Shown here: positions 39,784-48,196 of the stretch, piece after piece
Layout: every line of letters starts with the position of its first letter
Numbering within the stretch: position 1 is the stretch's first letter
NCBI GenBank assembly: GCA_027451865.1
Contig: DAIDHW010000004.1
Span: 92,792-156,791 of the forward strand
DNA: 64,000 nt
Reading direction: 5' to 3'
Source: Leptolyngbyaceae cyanobacterium clean351
GTDB lineage: Bacteria > Cyanobacteriota > Cyanobacteriia > DAIDHW01
Position numbers and translations under genes: made by a program
The notes under the pieces: generated by a model
The model's database searches: none
What the model saw: only the letters and a program-made list of their open reading frames with translations
Told to the model about the DNA's origin: nothing

Positions 39784-39864
39784 GCGGATGTGGCGGAATT
39801 GGTATACGCGCACGTTTGAGGGGCGTGTGGCTTTGCCTTGCGAGTTCGAGTCTCGCCATCCGCA
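39784..39864 (+). tRNA. tRNA-Leu (GAG)
   Basis: Class II tRNA of 81 nt: acceptor GCGGATG/CATCCGC with A73, anticodon arm CACGT-TTGAGGG-GCGTG with anticodon GAG, a variable arm of about 11 nt (TGGCTTTGCCT), and T arm TGCGAG..CTCGCC with TTCGAGT loop. No encoded CCA. It is 24 bases before dxr on the same strand. Confidence 0.95.
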
Positions 39865-39888
39865 TTTATACTCTAGGGAGATCCTCTG

Positions 39889-41076
39889 GTGAAAACACTT
39901 ACTCTGTTGGGGTCGACCGGTTCCATTGGTACCCAAACCCTGGATATCGTGGCCCAATATCCCCACCAGTTTAAGGTCCTAGGTCTCAGTGCTGGGGCAA
40001 ACGTGGAGCTGTTTGCCCGTCAGGTACGTCAGTTTGAGCCCGAGGTTGCTGCCCTAGCGGACTCAAGCAAACTCCAGGACTTAACTGATGCCCTAGGGGA
40101 TATGAAACCTAAGCCAGTCCTGCTCGGGGGTCCGGAGGGTGTTTGCCAAGTCGCAGCCTGGGGGAGTGCCCAAACTGTAGTCACCGGCATCGTCGGCTGT
40201 GCTGGTCTTTTGCCTACTCTGGCAGCCATTAGGGCGGGTAAGGATATTGCCCTGGCCAACAAGGAAACCCTGATTGCCGGGGGTCCGGTGGTGTTGCCCC
40301 TGGTGGCGCAACACCAAGTCAAGTTGCTGCCAGCCGATTCAGAACACTCGGCGATCTTCCAATGCCTCCAGGGGGTGCCCCCGGGAGGACTGCGGCGGAT
40401 CCTCCTGACCGCTTCCGGGGGGGCCTTTCGCGATTGGCCCGTGGAGAAGCTCCCGCAAGTTACTGTGGCTGATGCCCTCAAGCACCCCAATTGGTCTATG
40501 GGCCGCAAGATTACCGTCGACTCTGCCACCTTAATGAATAAGGGGTTAGAGGTGATTGAGGCCCACTACCTGTTTGGTCTCCCCTACGAACAGATCCAAA
40601 TCCTGATTCATCCCCAGAGTATTATTCACTCCCTAGTCGAGCTGCAGGATACCTCTGTCCTGGCCCAGTTGGGGTGGCCAGACATGCGACTGCCGCTCCT
40701 GTACGCCCTATCCTGGCCAGAGCGGGTGATAACAGACTGGCGACCTCTCAACCTCGTGGAGGCGGGCAATCTCACCTTCAAAGACCCCGACCACCTAAAG
40801 TACCCCTGCATGCAACTAGCCTACAGTGCCGGTCAGGCAGGGGGGCTAATGCCGGCAGTACTCAATGCAGCCAACGAGGAGGCCGTAGCCTTATTTTTAG
40901 CCGAGGAGATTGGATTTTTAGACATCCCGCGCCTGATCGAACGGGTATGCCAAGGCTACCTAGACCAAAACCACCTGACCCCCTCCTTAGAAGAGGTGCT
41001 TTTTGCTGACCAGTGGGCTAGGACTCAAACCCGGCAGGCTGCCCGGCAGGGTTCTCCTGCGCAACTATTTGTATAG
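39889..41076 (+). CDS. dxr: 1-deoxy-D-xylulose 5-phosphate reductoisomerase
   Basis: A 395-residue enzyme, second step of the MEP isoprenoid pathway, using NADPH. GTG start; NADPH fold [18 protein letters not shown]; substrate and metal residues in [68 protein letters not shown] and [12 protein letters not shown]. Full length. With dxs at 58.8 kb the window holds both entry steps of the pathway feeding carotenoid, chlorophyll phytyl and quinone synthesis. Confidence 0.96.
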   Translation: MKTLTLLGSTGSIGTQTLDIVAQYPHQFKVLGLSAGANVELFARQVRQFEPEVAALADSSKLQDLTDALGDMKPKPVLLGGPEGVCQVAAWGSAQTVVTGIVGCAGLLPTLAAIRAGKDIALANKETLIAGGPVVLPLVAQHQVKLLPADSEHSAIFQCLQGVPPGGLRRILLTASGGAFRDWPVEKLPQVTVADALKHPNWSMGRKITVDSATLMNKGLEVIEAHYLFGLPYEQIQILIHPQSIIHSLVELQDTSVLAQLGWPDMRLPLLYALSWPERVITDWRPLNLVEAGNLTFKDPDHLKYPCMQLAYSAGQAGGLMPAVLNAANEEAVALFLAEEIGFLDIPRLIERVCQGYLDQNHLTPSLEEVLFADQWARTQTRQAARQGSPAQLFV

Positions 41077-41155
41077 CTATTACTAACCTGGTGCCGGTAG
41101 CTGATTGGGGGTGGGTTTATGAGGACAATCGCTCCAATTGTTGCAAATGGTAAAA

Positions 41156-41189
41156 AAAAGTTGAACTTTTAAGGGGTAACCTATATACT
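41156..41189 (+). promoter_or_regulatory. Promoter of the DUF3155 gene with overlapping palindrome
   Basis: TTGAAC (41161-41166), 17-base spacer, TATACT (41184-41189): a near-consensus sigma70 promoter, 60 bases before the start. The inverted repeat AAAAGTT-G-AACTTTT (41156-41170) covers the -35 box and could be an operator. Confidence 0.6.
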
Positions 41190-41248
41190 TCTGCTCAGTT
41201 TTTGTATCTGGTATTACATTCACTGCTAGTCATAAGGGGGTACTAAAA

Positions 41249-41563
41249 TTGGCACGCAGACGTAAACGCAAGAGCCGGCGCCGGTTAGAGGGGCGGAAGA
41301 TTCTGGAGCAAGTGCCTCAGTATAGCCTTGATAGTGGCGAGGATAAGTCTGTAACTGCGGCCCGGAAATTTATCCAAGCCCAGGGAATCTTGCCCCCCGC
41401 GATGCTGTTGGTACGCCGCAATGAACATACCACAGACCGCTACTTTTGGGCGGAAAAAGGTCTGTTTGGTGCCCAGTACGTGGAGGAAAACCATTTTCTC
41501 TTTCCCAGTCTCCGACCTTCAGAGGAAAAGATATCCAACGCCAGACCTGCTCTTTGCCCTTGA
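41249..41563 (+). CDS. DUF3155 family protein
   Basis: A 104-residue protein, very basic at the start (MARRRKRKSRRRLEGRKIL), then KSVTAARKFIQAQGILPPAMLL, RRNEHTTDRYFWAEKGLFGAQYVEENHFLFPSL. I recognise this as the cyanobacterial DUF3155 family, of unknown function. The Arg/Lys-rich head suggests nucleic-acid contact. Start codon is TTG. It has its own strong-looking promoter and a leader of about 53 bases, so it is likely highly expressed. Confidence 0.85.
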   Translation: MARRRKRKSRRRLEGRKILEQVPQYSLDSGEDKSVTAARKFIQAQGILPPAMLLVRRNEHTTDRYFWAEKGLFGAQYVEENHFLFPSLRPSEEKISNARPALCP

Positions 41564-41609
41564 TCGGGCCCCCTAGGGCAACCCCGGGAAGCTAGGGTTT
41601 TAGTTCTCT

Positions 41610-42440
41610 ATGGCCAGTAGCCCCCCGCCGGTAGTGATTAGCGCCGTCGACCAGGATTGGTTGACGGCGCTGAGGGAAGTGTGGCGATACCGAGACCTGT
41701 TGTTGATTCTTGCTGCCCGGCAGGTGAGTGTCCGCTACAAACAGACAGCCCTAGGGATTGCCTGGGTACTAGTTCAGCCCCTAGTGGGGGTGGTGATTTT
41801 CACGGTCGTGTTTGGCCGTCTAGCTCACCTCAACTCCGCTGGTCTCCCCTACCCGGTGTTTGTCTACACCGCCCTAGTGCTTTGGCAGCTGTTTGCCGAC
41901 GGCCTTACCCGCGCCGGCACTAGCTTGATTGCCGATGAAAAACTGATTACCAAGGTCTACTTTCCCCGGTTAGTAATTCCCTTGGCGGCCGTGGGCTCGG
42001 CCATGGTTGATTTTCTGGTCTCCCTGGTGATTTTGTTGCCCATGACCTACCTGTACGGTCTACGTCCGACCTGGAGCCTGCTGTGGTTACCCCTAGCCAT
42101 GGGGCTAACCGTGGCCTTGGCCGCAGGGGTAGGGATGGCTATTGCCGCCCTTAATGTCCGTTACCGCGATTTCCAGTACACAGTGCCGTTTCTGATTCAG
42201 GTATGGTTGTACGCCTCTCCCGTTGTCTACGCCGTCGAATTAGTACCTGTATCCCTGCGGCCTTTCTACTATCTAAATCCCATGGCCGGCTTAGTTGGGT
42301 TAGCTCGCTTTGCTATTACCGGTGAGACGGAATTTTCCAGCCTCGGACTTGGTTTAGCCGCCCTGGGGGTGGGTCTGGCCTGTGGCTTGGGGGTCTGGGT
42401 CTTCCGCCTGGTAGAGCGCAGCTTTGCCGATTACATTTGA
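41610..42440 (+). CDS. ABC-2 type exporter permease (polysaccharide export type)
   Basis: A 276-residue, six-helix permease: WRYRDLLLILAARQVSVRYKQTALGIAWVLVQPL is the O-antigen/capsule export (Wzm/TagG) N-terminus, with later YFPRLVIPLAAVG and LNVRYRDFQYTVPFLIQVWLYASPVVY. It would export a lipid-linked glycan with an ATPase partner. No ATP-binding gene lies next to it, so the partner must be elsewhere. Links to the 30-35 kb glycosyltransferase genes are speculative. Confidence 0.9.
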   Translation: MASSPPPVVISAVDQDWLTALREVWRYRDLLLILAARQVSVRYKQTALGIAWVLVQPLVGVVIFTVVFGRLAHLNSAGLPYPVFVYTALVLWQLFADGLTRAGTSLIADEKLITKVYFPRLVIPLAAVGSAMVDFLVSLVILLPMTYLYGLRPTWSLLWLPLAMGLTVALAAGVGMAIAALNVRYRDFQYTVPFLIQVWLYASPVVYAVELVPVSLRPFYYLNPMAGLVGLARFAITGETEFSSLGLGLAALGVGLACGLGVWVFRLVERSFADYI

Positions 42441-42462
42441 TTAATCCTGGGGCATCCTGCCC

Positions 42463-43386
42463 TCAAGACCCCCAGGCATACCCATCGATGGTGGCCCCCA
42501 GGGGATTGAGGGTGAGGACTAGGACTTGCACACTCACTCCCAGATCAGACCAGGCTGAGGTCATAGCCGCCTGCACAGTGGGGGCCGCAGAGGATTCCGC
42601 GAGGGCTAACAGGGTCGGTCCTGCCCCACTAATTACTGCCCCGTGGGCACCGGCAGCCACTGCCGCCTCTATCACTGCCTCAGCCCCCCGGATCAGACCC
42701 AGCCGATAGGGCTGATGGATCCGGTCTTGGAGAGCTGCTACCAGCCAATCCCGCCGACCAGTTTCTAGGGCGCGGACTAACAGGCCCAGGTGAGCGGCAT
42801 TGAAGACGGCATCGGTGCGGGAGTACTGGAGGGGTAAGACCTGACGAGCCACTTGGGTAGAAAGTTGAAAGTCCGGGATCGCCGCCACTAGGACAATGCT
42901 GGGGTGCCAGGGGATTGAGCATACTACCAATCCTGTCCGGTCCAGCGCCGCCAGCTGACAACCCCCTTTCAGGGCCGGGACTAGGTTATCTGGATGGCCT
43001 TCGAGGCCCACCCCGAGATCCAAGACCTCCCCTGGGGTCAAGGGGTAGTCCGCCAGGGCATTGGCCCCGAGGAGCCCGGCTAGGATCGCCGTAGCCGAAC
43101 TCCCCAAGCCTCGGGCTAAGGGTACCCCCAAGCTCACTTCCAGGTGTACAGCAGGGGGGGCTTGATGACAATGGTGGTAGAAAGCTTGAAAAGCCTGATT
43201 GACAAGGTTGTCGTCGCCAAGGCTCACGGATGCCGCCCCGGGCCCGGTGGCCGTAACTTGAAAAACCCCAGGTGCTTGGTCCAACGCCGAAAACCTAAAC
43301 AGGTTACTGAGACTCAAGGCTGCCCCTAGGCAGTCAAATCCAGGCCCGAGGTTAGCGGTCGTGGCAGGAACTGAGATGGTGACCAT
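42463..43386 (-). CDS. thrB: Homoserine kinase
   Basis: A 307-residue GHMP kinase for threonine biosynthesis. MVTISVPATTANLGPGFDCLGAALSL and the ATP loop VPLARGLGSSATAILAGLLGAN are diagnostic, followed by the GHMP C-terminal motif HGAVISGAGPTLLAL. Full length. It begins 40 bases from tRNA-Val on the same strand. Confidence 0.95.
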   Translation of the reverse strand: MVTISVPATTANLGPGFDCLGAALSLSNLFRFSALDQAPGVFQVTATGPGAASVSLGDDNLVNQAFQAFYHHCHQAPPAVHLEVSLGVPLARGLGSSATAILAGLLGANALADYPLTPGEVLDLGVGLEGHPDNLVPALKGGCQLAALDRTGLVVCSIPWHPSIVLVAAIPDFQLSTQVARQVLPLQYSRTDAVFNAAHLGLLVRALETGRRDWLVAALQDRIHQPYRLGLIRGAEAVIEAAVAAGAHGAVISGAGPTLLALAESSAAPTVQAAMTSAWSDLGVSVQVLVLTLNPLGATIDGYAWGS

Positions 43387-43426
43387 AAACGAACTCGAAA
43401 GGTACCAAGGTCGGTGACCCCAGCCA

Positions 43427-43498
43427 TGGGCAGTACAGGATTCGAACCTGTGGCAACCTGCGTGTAAAGCAGGGACTCTACCGCTGAGCTAACTGCCC
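43427..43498 (-). tRNA. tRNA-Val (UAC)
   Basis: Cloverleaf on the minus strand: acceptor GGGCAGT/ACTGCCC with A73, D arm GCTC..GAGT, anticodon arm CCTGC-TTTACAC-GCAGG with anticodon TAC, T arm ACAGG-TTCGAAT-CCTGT. No encoded CCA. Confidence 0.96.
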
Positions 43499-43641
43499 GT
43501 GGTGACTCGAATCATACCATGGAAACCTGATCACCAGCATCCCTAACCCAGATAACCGGCTTTGGTGTTTTGGGATGCTGACATCCGCATGAGACTACGC
43601 TATCATCCGAAGCATCCTCTTGGCTCTTTCAGTGGTGCACC

Positions 43642-44244
43642 GTGACTAGTTCAGCTTGGCCCTACGTCACCCCCGGCATTCCAGACCATCTCTTTGAGCG
43701 TCTGCCAGGTATTCCCCTGAGTAAAAAAGAGGTACGACTAGTTATTCTCTCCTCTCTGCGATTATTTCCCCAGGCGTTGGTGTGGGATATAGGCGCCGGC
43801 ACGGGCACGATTAGTGTGGAGGCCGGGCTCCTTTGCCCCCAGGGGAGTGTTGTCGCGGTCGAACGAGATGAGGAGGTCGCTAGCCTAATTCGCCGTAACT
43901 GCGACCGGTTTCAAGTCAGTAATGCCCACGTGGTGCAAGCCTGCGCCCCCGATTGCTTAGGCCAATTACCAGGCCCACCCCAGCGGATCTGTTTGGGGGG
44001 AGGGCGGCCCATTGGTCCCCTCCTAGAAGCCCTCTGGGACTACCTCCAACCCGGAGGGAGACTAGTGACAACGGCTACTAGCCTTGAGAATCTCTACGCC
44101 GTCTCCGCTGCCCTCGCCCAAGTGCAAGCGCGCCAGGTGGAAGTAGTACAACTGGGGATTAATCGGCTTGAGAACCAAGGGGGCCAGCAAGTGTTCAATG
44201 CCTTGGCACCGGCCTTTATCCTCAGTGGCGAGAAGATGGACTGA
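43642..44244 (+). CDS. cbiT: Cobalt-precorrin-6B C15-methyltransferase (decarboxylating) subunit CbiT
   Basis: A 200-residue AdoMet methyltransferase; GTG start. TPGIPDHLFERLPGIPLSKKEVRL and LVWDIGAGTGTISVEAGLL are the CbiT substrate and SAM motifs, with VVAVERDEEVASLIRRNCDRF next. Normally a separate or fused domain with CbiE; here CbiT is alone. It acts in the corrin (cobalamin) pathway along with cbiD at 56.3 kb. The phosphoesterase gene starts two bases after its stop. Confidence 0.9.
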   Translation: MTSSAWPYVTPGIPDHLFERLPGIPLSKKEVRLVILSSLRLFPQALVWDIGAGTGTISVEAGLLCPQGSVVAVERDEEVASLIRRNCDRFQVSNAHVVQACAPDCLGQLPGPPQRICLGGGRPIGPLLEALWDYLQPGGRLVTTATSLENLYAVSAALAQVQARQVEVVQLGINRLENQGGQQVFNALAPAFILSGEKMD

Positions 44245-44245
44245 T

Positions 44246-45139
44246 ATGCACCGCTACTTTACGGGTCCCCTGACGATTGAGGAAGTTGCGGTCAGCCTCG
44301 CCGACCTCCCGGCTGAACTAGAGGGAATTAAACTAGTCCAACTTTCCGACCTACACTTTGATGGCCGGTGCCTGTCGGAACAATTACTCGCGCAAGCCAT
44401 AGACATAGCCAATGCCGCTAAACCAGACCTGGTAGTTTTGACGGGGGACTACGTCACCAACGACCCCAGCCCGATCCACCAATTGACAGGTTGGTTAAAA
44501 AGGCTAGCAAGTCGCAGGGGTACTTTTGCTGTCCTCGGCAACCATGACCTCTACCACCGTAACTCTCGCAGTGTGATTACCCAAGCGCTGACGGCTATCG
44601 GCATTGAGGTACTGTGGAACAGGGTTGCCTATCCCCTGGGGCCGGGGTTAGCGGTGGTGGGGCTGGCGGATCTTTGGTCCCGAAAATTTAATCCGGCTTT
44701 GGTCCTTGGGGAACTAGACCCCGGCGTACCTAGGTTAGTTCTTGCCCATAATCCCGACAGCGCTATTTCCCTGCAGGAGTGGCGCGTAGACCTACAGCTG
44801 TCAGGCCACACCCATGGGGGACAAGTAGTGTTGCCTGGGTTGGGGACTGTATCCCGCTGGGTTGATCCGGTCCGAGCCTGTCTGCCAAAGAAGGTGAGGC
44901 GTATAGTCCCCTTCATGGGTAAGTCCCAGCAGGTAGTGCGCCACTGGGAGTGGTCCCAGGGTTTACACCACCTAGGCGACCGGTACCTATACGTCAACCG
45001 AGGCTTAGGGACCTATCGGCCTGGGCGCCTATTTTGTCCCCCTGAGGTGACAGTAATCACCCTTGTTCGCCGCAACGGCCCTTTAGATCAAGCCCCAGAA
45101 ACTCAAAACACCCTTGCTGGTCATCAGCTCTGTTGCTAG
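44246..45139 (+). CDS. Calcineurin-like metallophosphoesterase (YkuE/LpxH-like)
   Basis: About 297 residues from the ATG at 44246. All metal motifs are present: IKLVQLSDLHFDG (DxH), VVLTGDYVTN (GDxx), TFAVLGNHDLYH (GNHD), LVLAHNPDS and LSGHTHGGQVVLPG. The enzyme class hydrolyses phosphodiesters with two metal ions; YkuE-type members face the cell wall, but no signal peptide is seen here. It overlaps the convergent Hlip gene by 57 bases. Confidence 0.9.
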   Translation: MHRYFTGPLTIEEVAVSLADLPAELEGIKLVQLSDLHFDGRCLSEQLLAQAIDIANAAKPDLVVLTGDYVTNDPSPIHQLTGWLKRLASRRGTFAVLGNHDLYHRNSRSVITQALTAIGIEVLWNRVAYPLGPGLAVVGLADLWSRKFNPALVLGELDPGVPRLVLAHNPDSAISLQEWRVDLQLSGHTHGGQVVLPGLGTVSRWVDPVRACLPKKVRRIVPFMGKSQQVVRHWEWSQGLHHLGDRYLYVNRGLGTYRPGRLFCPPEVTVITLVRRNGPLDQAPETQNTLAGHQLCC

Positions 45140-45262
45140 AAGGGTAACAAAGCCCAGCATGGCAAAACGGCCATTCCAAATTTCCGCCTGGGGAGTGAAA
45201 CCAAACTTCCAAGCGTTGCGGTTTTCCGGAGCTGGCGCAGAAATCTTGGCGGCTTGGGACAT
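45083..45262 (-). CDS. High-light-inducible one-helix protein (Hlip)
   Basis: A 59-residue protein below usual length cut-offs. After a short soluble head (MSQAAKISAPAPENRNAWKF) comes the chlorophyll-binding helix GFTPQAEIWNGRFAMLGFV, with the E-x-x-N-G-R-x-A-M-x-G signature of the LHC/Hlip superfamily. GGAGG sits seven bases before the ATG. Hlips bind chlorophyll and carotenoids and protect newly made photosystem II. The frame is antisense to the end of the phosphoesterase gene, sharing 57 bases. Confidence 0.93.
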   Translation of the reverse strand: MSQAAKISAPAPENRNAWKFGFTPQAEIWNGRFAMLGFVTLLATELMTSKGVLSFWGLI

Positions 45263-45304
45263 GGGGGGACCTCCAGAGCTTATAGAATTATTCCTCCATG
45301 TAAA

Positions 45305-46105
45305 CTAATGTAACAGATAACCGGGGTCTGAGCAAGGGTTACCCCGGGGAAAAGTCATATTCAGCTGCTGATAATTGGTCCCGGGGACCACCGACAGCTC
45401 AAACGTTCCTCCCATGGGCTCGATAATTGTCCGCATAGTCAGCAGGTCTAGGCCGGGAGAGAGCCCCAAACTCGGATGGGCTGGCTCCGGAGAGGCTACG
45501 GGATAGTCAACCCAAACTCGGACCTTATCCCCTAGTCCATCAGCGCACAAGTGGATCGGTCCTGAGCCAGCCACAGTCAAAGCCCGGCTCCCAGCATAAA
45601 TCAGCAGTTGTCTGAGCCAACTAGGGTCCCCCAGTACCCAGACCTCAGGACTAGGGGGGAGTAGCTGCAGGTCTAGGTTACGGTCTTGGGCGGGTAATTC
45701 GAGTAGTTGTTGCACCTCGGTCAGCAGCGGGGTTAGGGCGACCGACTCCTTCGCCAGGGGCACCTTACCGCAGCTGACCCGGGCTACCTGCAGCAACACA
45801 TCCAGGATGTGGCATAACTTCAGGGAGGATTGGTGAGCAAGGCCGAGCAATTCGCGCTCCTCCTGAGGGTCCGTGCACAGGTCCCCCAGGATCAGCTGAT
45901 GGGTACCGATAATCCCATTCAGGGGTGCCCGAATCTCATGGCTGACCCGCACCAAAAATTCGCCCTTAAAGTCAACCATAGCCTGGGACAACTGGTAGGC
46001 AGCCTGCCAGGCCGGGCTAGGACCTAGGGACAAGGAGGACCCCCAAACTTTCCAGCCGACTGCCAGACCCAGGGCCATCCCGACACTAAAGTACACTAAA
46101 ACCAT
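45305..46105 (-). CDS. Membrane-anchored histidine kinase-like protein with degenerate ATPase domain
   Basis: A 266-residue protein: one N-terminal helix (VLVYFSVGMALGLAVGW), then HisKA with VRVSHEIRAPLNGIIGTHQ (His56). The C-terminal region aligns in layout with HATPase_c but lacks its key residues: the N-box position reads WLRQLLIYAGSRALTV with no Asn, and no DxGxG box is seen; only a late GLDLLTMRTIIEPMGGTFEL resembles the G2 and final strand. It therefore may not bind ATP and may act as a phosphoacceptor or scaffold. No receiver partner adjoins. Confidence 0.82.
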   Translation of the reverse strand: MVLVYFSVGMALGLAVGWKVWGSSLSLGPSPAWQAAYQLSQAMVDFKGEFLVRVSHEIRAPLNGIIGTHQLILGDLCTDPQEERELLGLAHQSSLKLCHILDVLLQVARVSCGKVPLAKESVALTPLLTEVQQLLELPAQDRNLDLQLLPPSPEVWVLGDPSWLRQLLIYAGSRALTVAGSGPIHLCADGLGDKVRVWVDYPVASPEPAHPSLGLSPGLDLLTMRTIIEPMGGTFELSVVPGTNYQQLNMTFPRGNPCSDPGYLLH

Positions 46106-46201
46106 AGCTTGATCTTCACTACCTGAAAGAATGGCTAAAGATGATGGGGAGATGACCCGGATTTTTTGCTATGTTCTTGGGTGATCCACCGGAGAAAAAC
46201 C

Positions 46202-46318
46202 ATGACCACCAAGAAAACGACTGCCAACCCAACCTATACCTTCCGCGCCTTTTGGGCTCTAGTACTATTGGCGGGGAATTTCCTCGTTGCTGCCTACTAC
46301 TTTGGGGTCCTAGTTTAG
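46202..46318 (+). CDS. psaX: Photosystem I subunit PsaX
   Basis: A 38-codon gene with GGAG seven bases before ATG. The product MTTKKTTANPTYTFRAFWAL and the following helix (VLLAGNFLVAAYYFGVLV) closely match the 35-residue Thermosynechococcus PsaX as I recall it (AKPTYAFRTFWAVLLL...NFLVAAYYFGILK). PsaX is a peripheral single-helix subunit near PsaB that helps bind a chlorophyll and lipid. It has been reported absent from Gloeobacter violaceus. It ends five bases from the opposing permease stop. Confidence 0.92.
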   Translation: MTTKKTTANPTYTFRAFWALVLLAGNFLVAAYYFGVLV

Positions 46319-46322
46319 AGTC

Positions 46323-47210
46323 TCAGATAGTACTGCGAAACAAACCCTTGGGACGCACCAGAAGCACTAGGATCATCACCACCAGGGCCACCCCCTGTTT
46401 ATAATCCGTACCTAACCAGGGGGTGCTCGCCTCTTGAACTACCCCGATAACCAAAGCCCCGACCAGGGCGCCGTAGGGGTTCCCAATTCCCCCCAGGATT
46501 ACAGCGGCGAACATGGGCAAAACTAAAAACCAACCCATATTCGGTCTTACCACCTCCGCTAGGCCGTAAAGACTCCCCCCCACGGCCACCATTCCCGCGG
46601 CTACAATCCAAGTCCAGGTTACCACCAACTCCACATTGACTCCGGCAATCCGGGCTAGGTCGGTGTTGTCCGCCACGGCGCGCATGGCTTTGCCGATACG
46701 AGTGTTATGCAGCAGGTAATGCAGCAAAACTACTGCCCCGAGGGTCACCCCAATAATCACCAGGTTAGCTAAGGGGATCTCGAGCCCCCCTAGGGCTAGG
46801 GCAGGTAAAACCGGGACCCGGTACTGGTGGTCTGCGCCCCCCCAAATCAACACCAGAGTGTAGCGCAGAAAAAGGGCCAAACCAATCGACAGGATCATTA
46901 GGCTAGTTGAAGTGGCCCGCCGTTCCCGCAGGGGCGCCCAAAAGACCTGATTAGCCCCTAGAGCCACTCCTATGGTACCCACAGCACCCAGGACTGTGGC
47001 GAGAAACATATTTAAACCGGCCTGGTTGGCCAGGAGAGTTAGGTAGGCGCCGAGGGTCAAAAAGTCCCCGTGGGCAAAGTTGGCCAGCCGGAGAATGCCG
47101 TAGGTGAGGGTCAAACCCATGGCACACAGGGCGATGATCGACCCAACAGCTACACCATTGAGGACAAGTTGAGGGAAATCTGGCGGCATGAGGGCTAGGA
47201 AGGCAGACAA
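46323..47210 (-). CDS. Branched-chain/neutral amino acid ABC transporter permease (LivH/NatD-like)
   Basis: A 295-residue LivH-type permease with about eight helices: VLNGVAVGSIIALCAMGLTLTYGILRLANFAHGDFLTLGAYL is the family N-terminus, with RIGKAMRAVADNTDLARIAGVNVE as the ATPase-contact loop and AAVILGGIGNPYGALVGALVIG. Cyanobacterial homologues (NatD) take up neutral amino acids; other transporter genes are not adjacent. A shorter start (MPPDFPQ) seven residues later is possible. Confidence 0.9.
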   Translation of the reverse strand: MSAFLALMPPDFPQLVLNGVAVGSIIALCAMGLTLTYGILRLANFAHGDFLTLGAYLTLLANQAGLNMFLATVLGAVGTIGVALGANQVFWAPLRERRATSTSLMILSIGLALFLRYTLVLIWGGADHQYRVPVLPALALGGLEIPLANLVIIGVTLGAVVLLHYLLHNTRIGKAMRAVADNTDLARIAGVNVELVVTWTWIVAAGMVAVGGSLYGLAEVVRPNMGWFLVLPMFAAVILGGIGNPYGALVGALVIGVVQEASTPWLGTDYKQGVALVVMILVLLVRPKGLFRSTI

Positions 47211-47299
47211 CTACCCCTACAATAACGTTAGCCGTACCCAGGGGAGACCTGGAGCCATGGTATAACGGAGGGGTGAGTTTTGGTCACAGGGGGGAGTAA

Positions 47300-47581
47300 A
47301 TGAACGTTTTTGGGATTGGGCTGCCGGAAATGGTCCTCATCCTGGTTCTGGCCCTACTGGTGTTTGGACCAAAGAAGTTGCCGGAAATTGGCCGCAGTCT
47401 GGGCAAGGCCTTGAGAGGATTCCAGCAGGCATCTCGAGAATTCGAGTCGGAATTTAAGCAAGCCGCCGCTGAGGTGCCCCCCTCACCGGAGTCTGCCGCC
47501 CCCGAAACTATGCAAGCTTCCCTGGTCGAACCTGCTGCCCTCACCTCGGCCCCGGAGGAACGACATCGGGAAAATACCTGA
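47300..47581 (+). CDS. tatA: Sec-independent translocase subunit TatA/TatB-like
   Basis: A 93-residue protein: short N-terminal helix MNVFGIGLPEMVLILVLALLVFGPKKLPEIGRSLG with the FGPKKLPE hinge, an amphipathic helix (KALRGFQQASREFESEFKQA) and an acidic Pro/Ala tail. It forms the pore of the twin-arginine pathway. The length is between TatA and TatB. It precedes pth by four bases. Confidence 0.92.
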   Translation: MNVFGIGLPEMVLILVLALLVFGPKKLPEIGRSLGKALRGFQQASREFESEFKQAAAEVPPSPESAAPETMQASLVEPAALTSAPEERHRENT

Positions 47582-47585
47582 GACC

Positions 47586-48167
47586 ATGCCGCCGATTCAG
47601 GTAATTGCTGGCCTAGGTAATCCAGACTCCCGCTACCAGCGCACCCGCCACAACCTGGGTTTCATGGTGGTAGATGCCCTGGCGGAGGCCTGGCGGGTAT
47701 CCCTTTCCCCCCAACGGCGCTTCCAGGCGGAACTGGGGGAGGCGCTCCTGGGGGGGCGTAAGGTCCTGCTGGTCAAACCCCTCACCTACATGAACCGGTC
47801 CGGAGAGTCCCTGCGGGCCCTAGTAGACTGGTACAAACTCTCGCCGGCGGGGGTGCTTGTGGTCTACGACGATCTAGATTTGCCCCTCGCCAGGGTCCGG
47901 CTGCGGCCAGCAGGGTCGGCAGGGGGTCACAACGGTATGAAATCAATCATCTCCCACCTCGGTACCACAGACTTTCCCCGTCTGCGGTTGGGGATCGGTA
48001 AGGGTGGGGACGCCGCAGAGTACGTTCTCAGCCCCTTCTCGCCCTCGGAGTGGAGCTCAGTCAAGGACTTGTTGCCCCAGATGGTCTCACTGGTCGAGAC
48101 CTGCATCTGCGAGGGGATTGATAAGACCATGAATATTTACAATCGCCCGGGAGAAACTTTACAATAA
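47586..48167 (+). CDS. pth: Peptidyl-tRNA hydrolase
   Basis: A 193-residue enzyme that recycles peptidyl-tRNA. Catalytic His in RYQRTRHNLGFMVVD, Asn in LVKPLTYMNRSGES, Asp in VVYDDLDLPLARVRLRPAGSAGGHNGMKSI, then TTDFPRLRLGIGKG. Normal length. Probably in one transcript with tatA. Confidence 0.95.
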   Translation: MPPIQVIAGLGNPDSRYQRTRHNLGFMVVDALAEAWRVSLSPQRRFQAELGEALLGGRKVLLVKPLTYMNRSGESLRALVDWYKLSPAGVLVVYDDLDLPLARVRLRPAGSAGGHNGMKSIISHLGTTDFPRLRLGIGKGGDAAEYVLSPFSPSEWSSVKDLLPQMVSLVETCICEGIDKTMNIYNRPGETLQ

Positions 48168-48196
48168 ATCATTATCAACCCAAAACTGAAACCCCG

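Noticed and set aside
39712..39974. Open frames on both strands across tRNA-Leu
   Set aside because: They run through the tRNA and the dxr start in another frame; no family resemblance.
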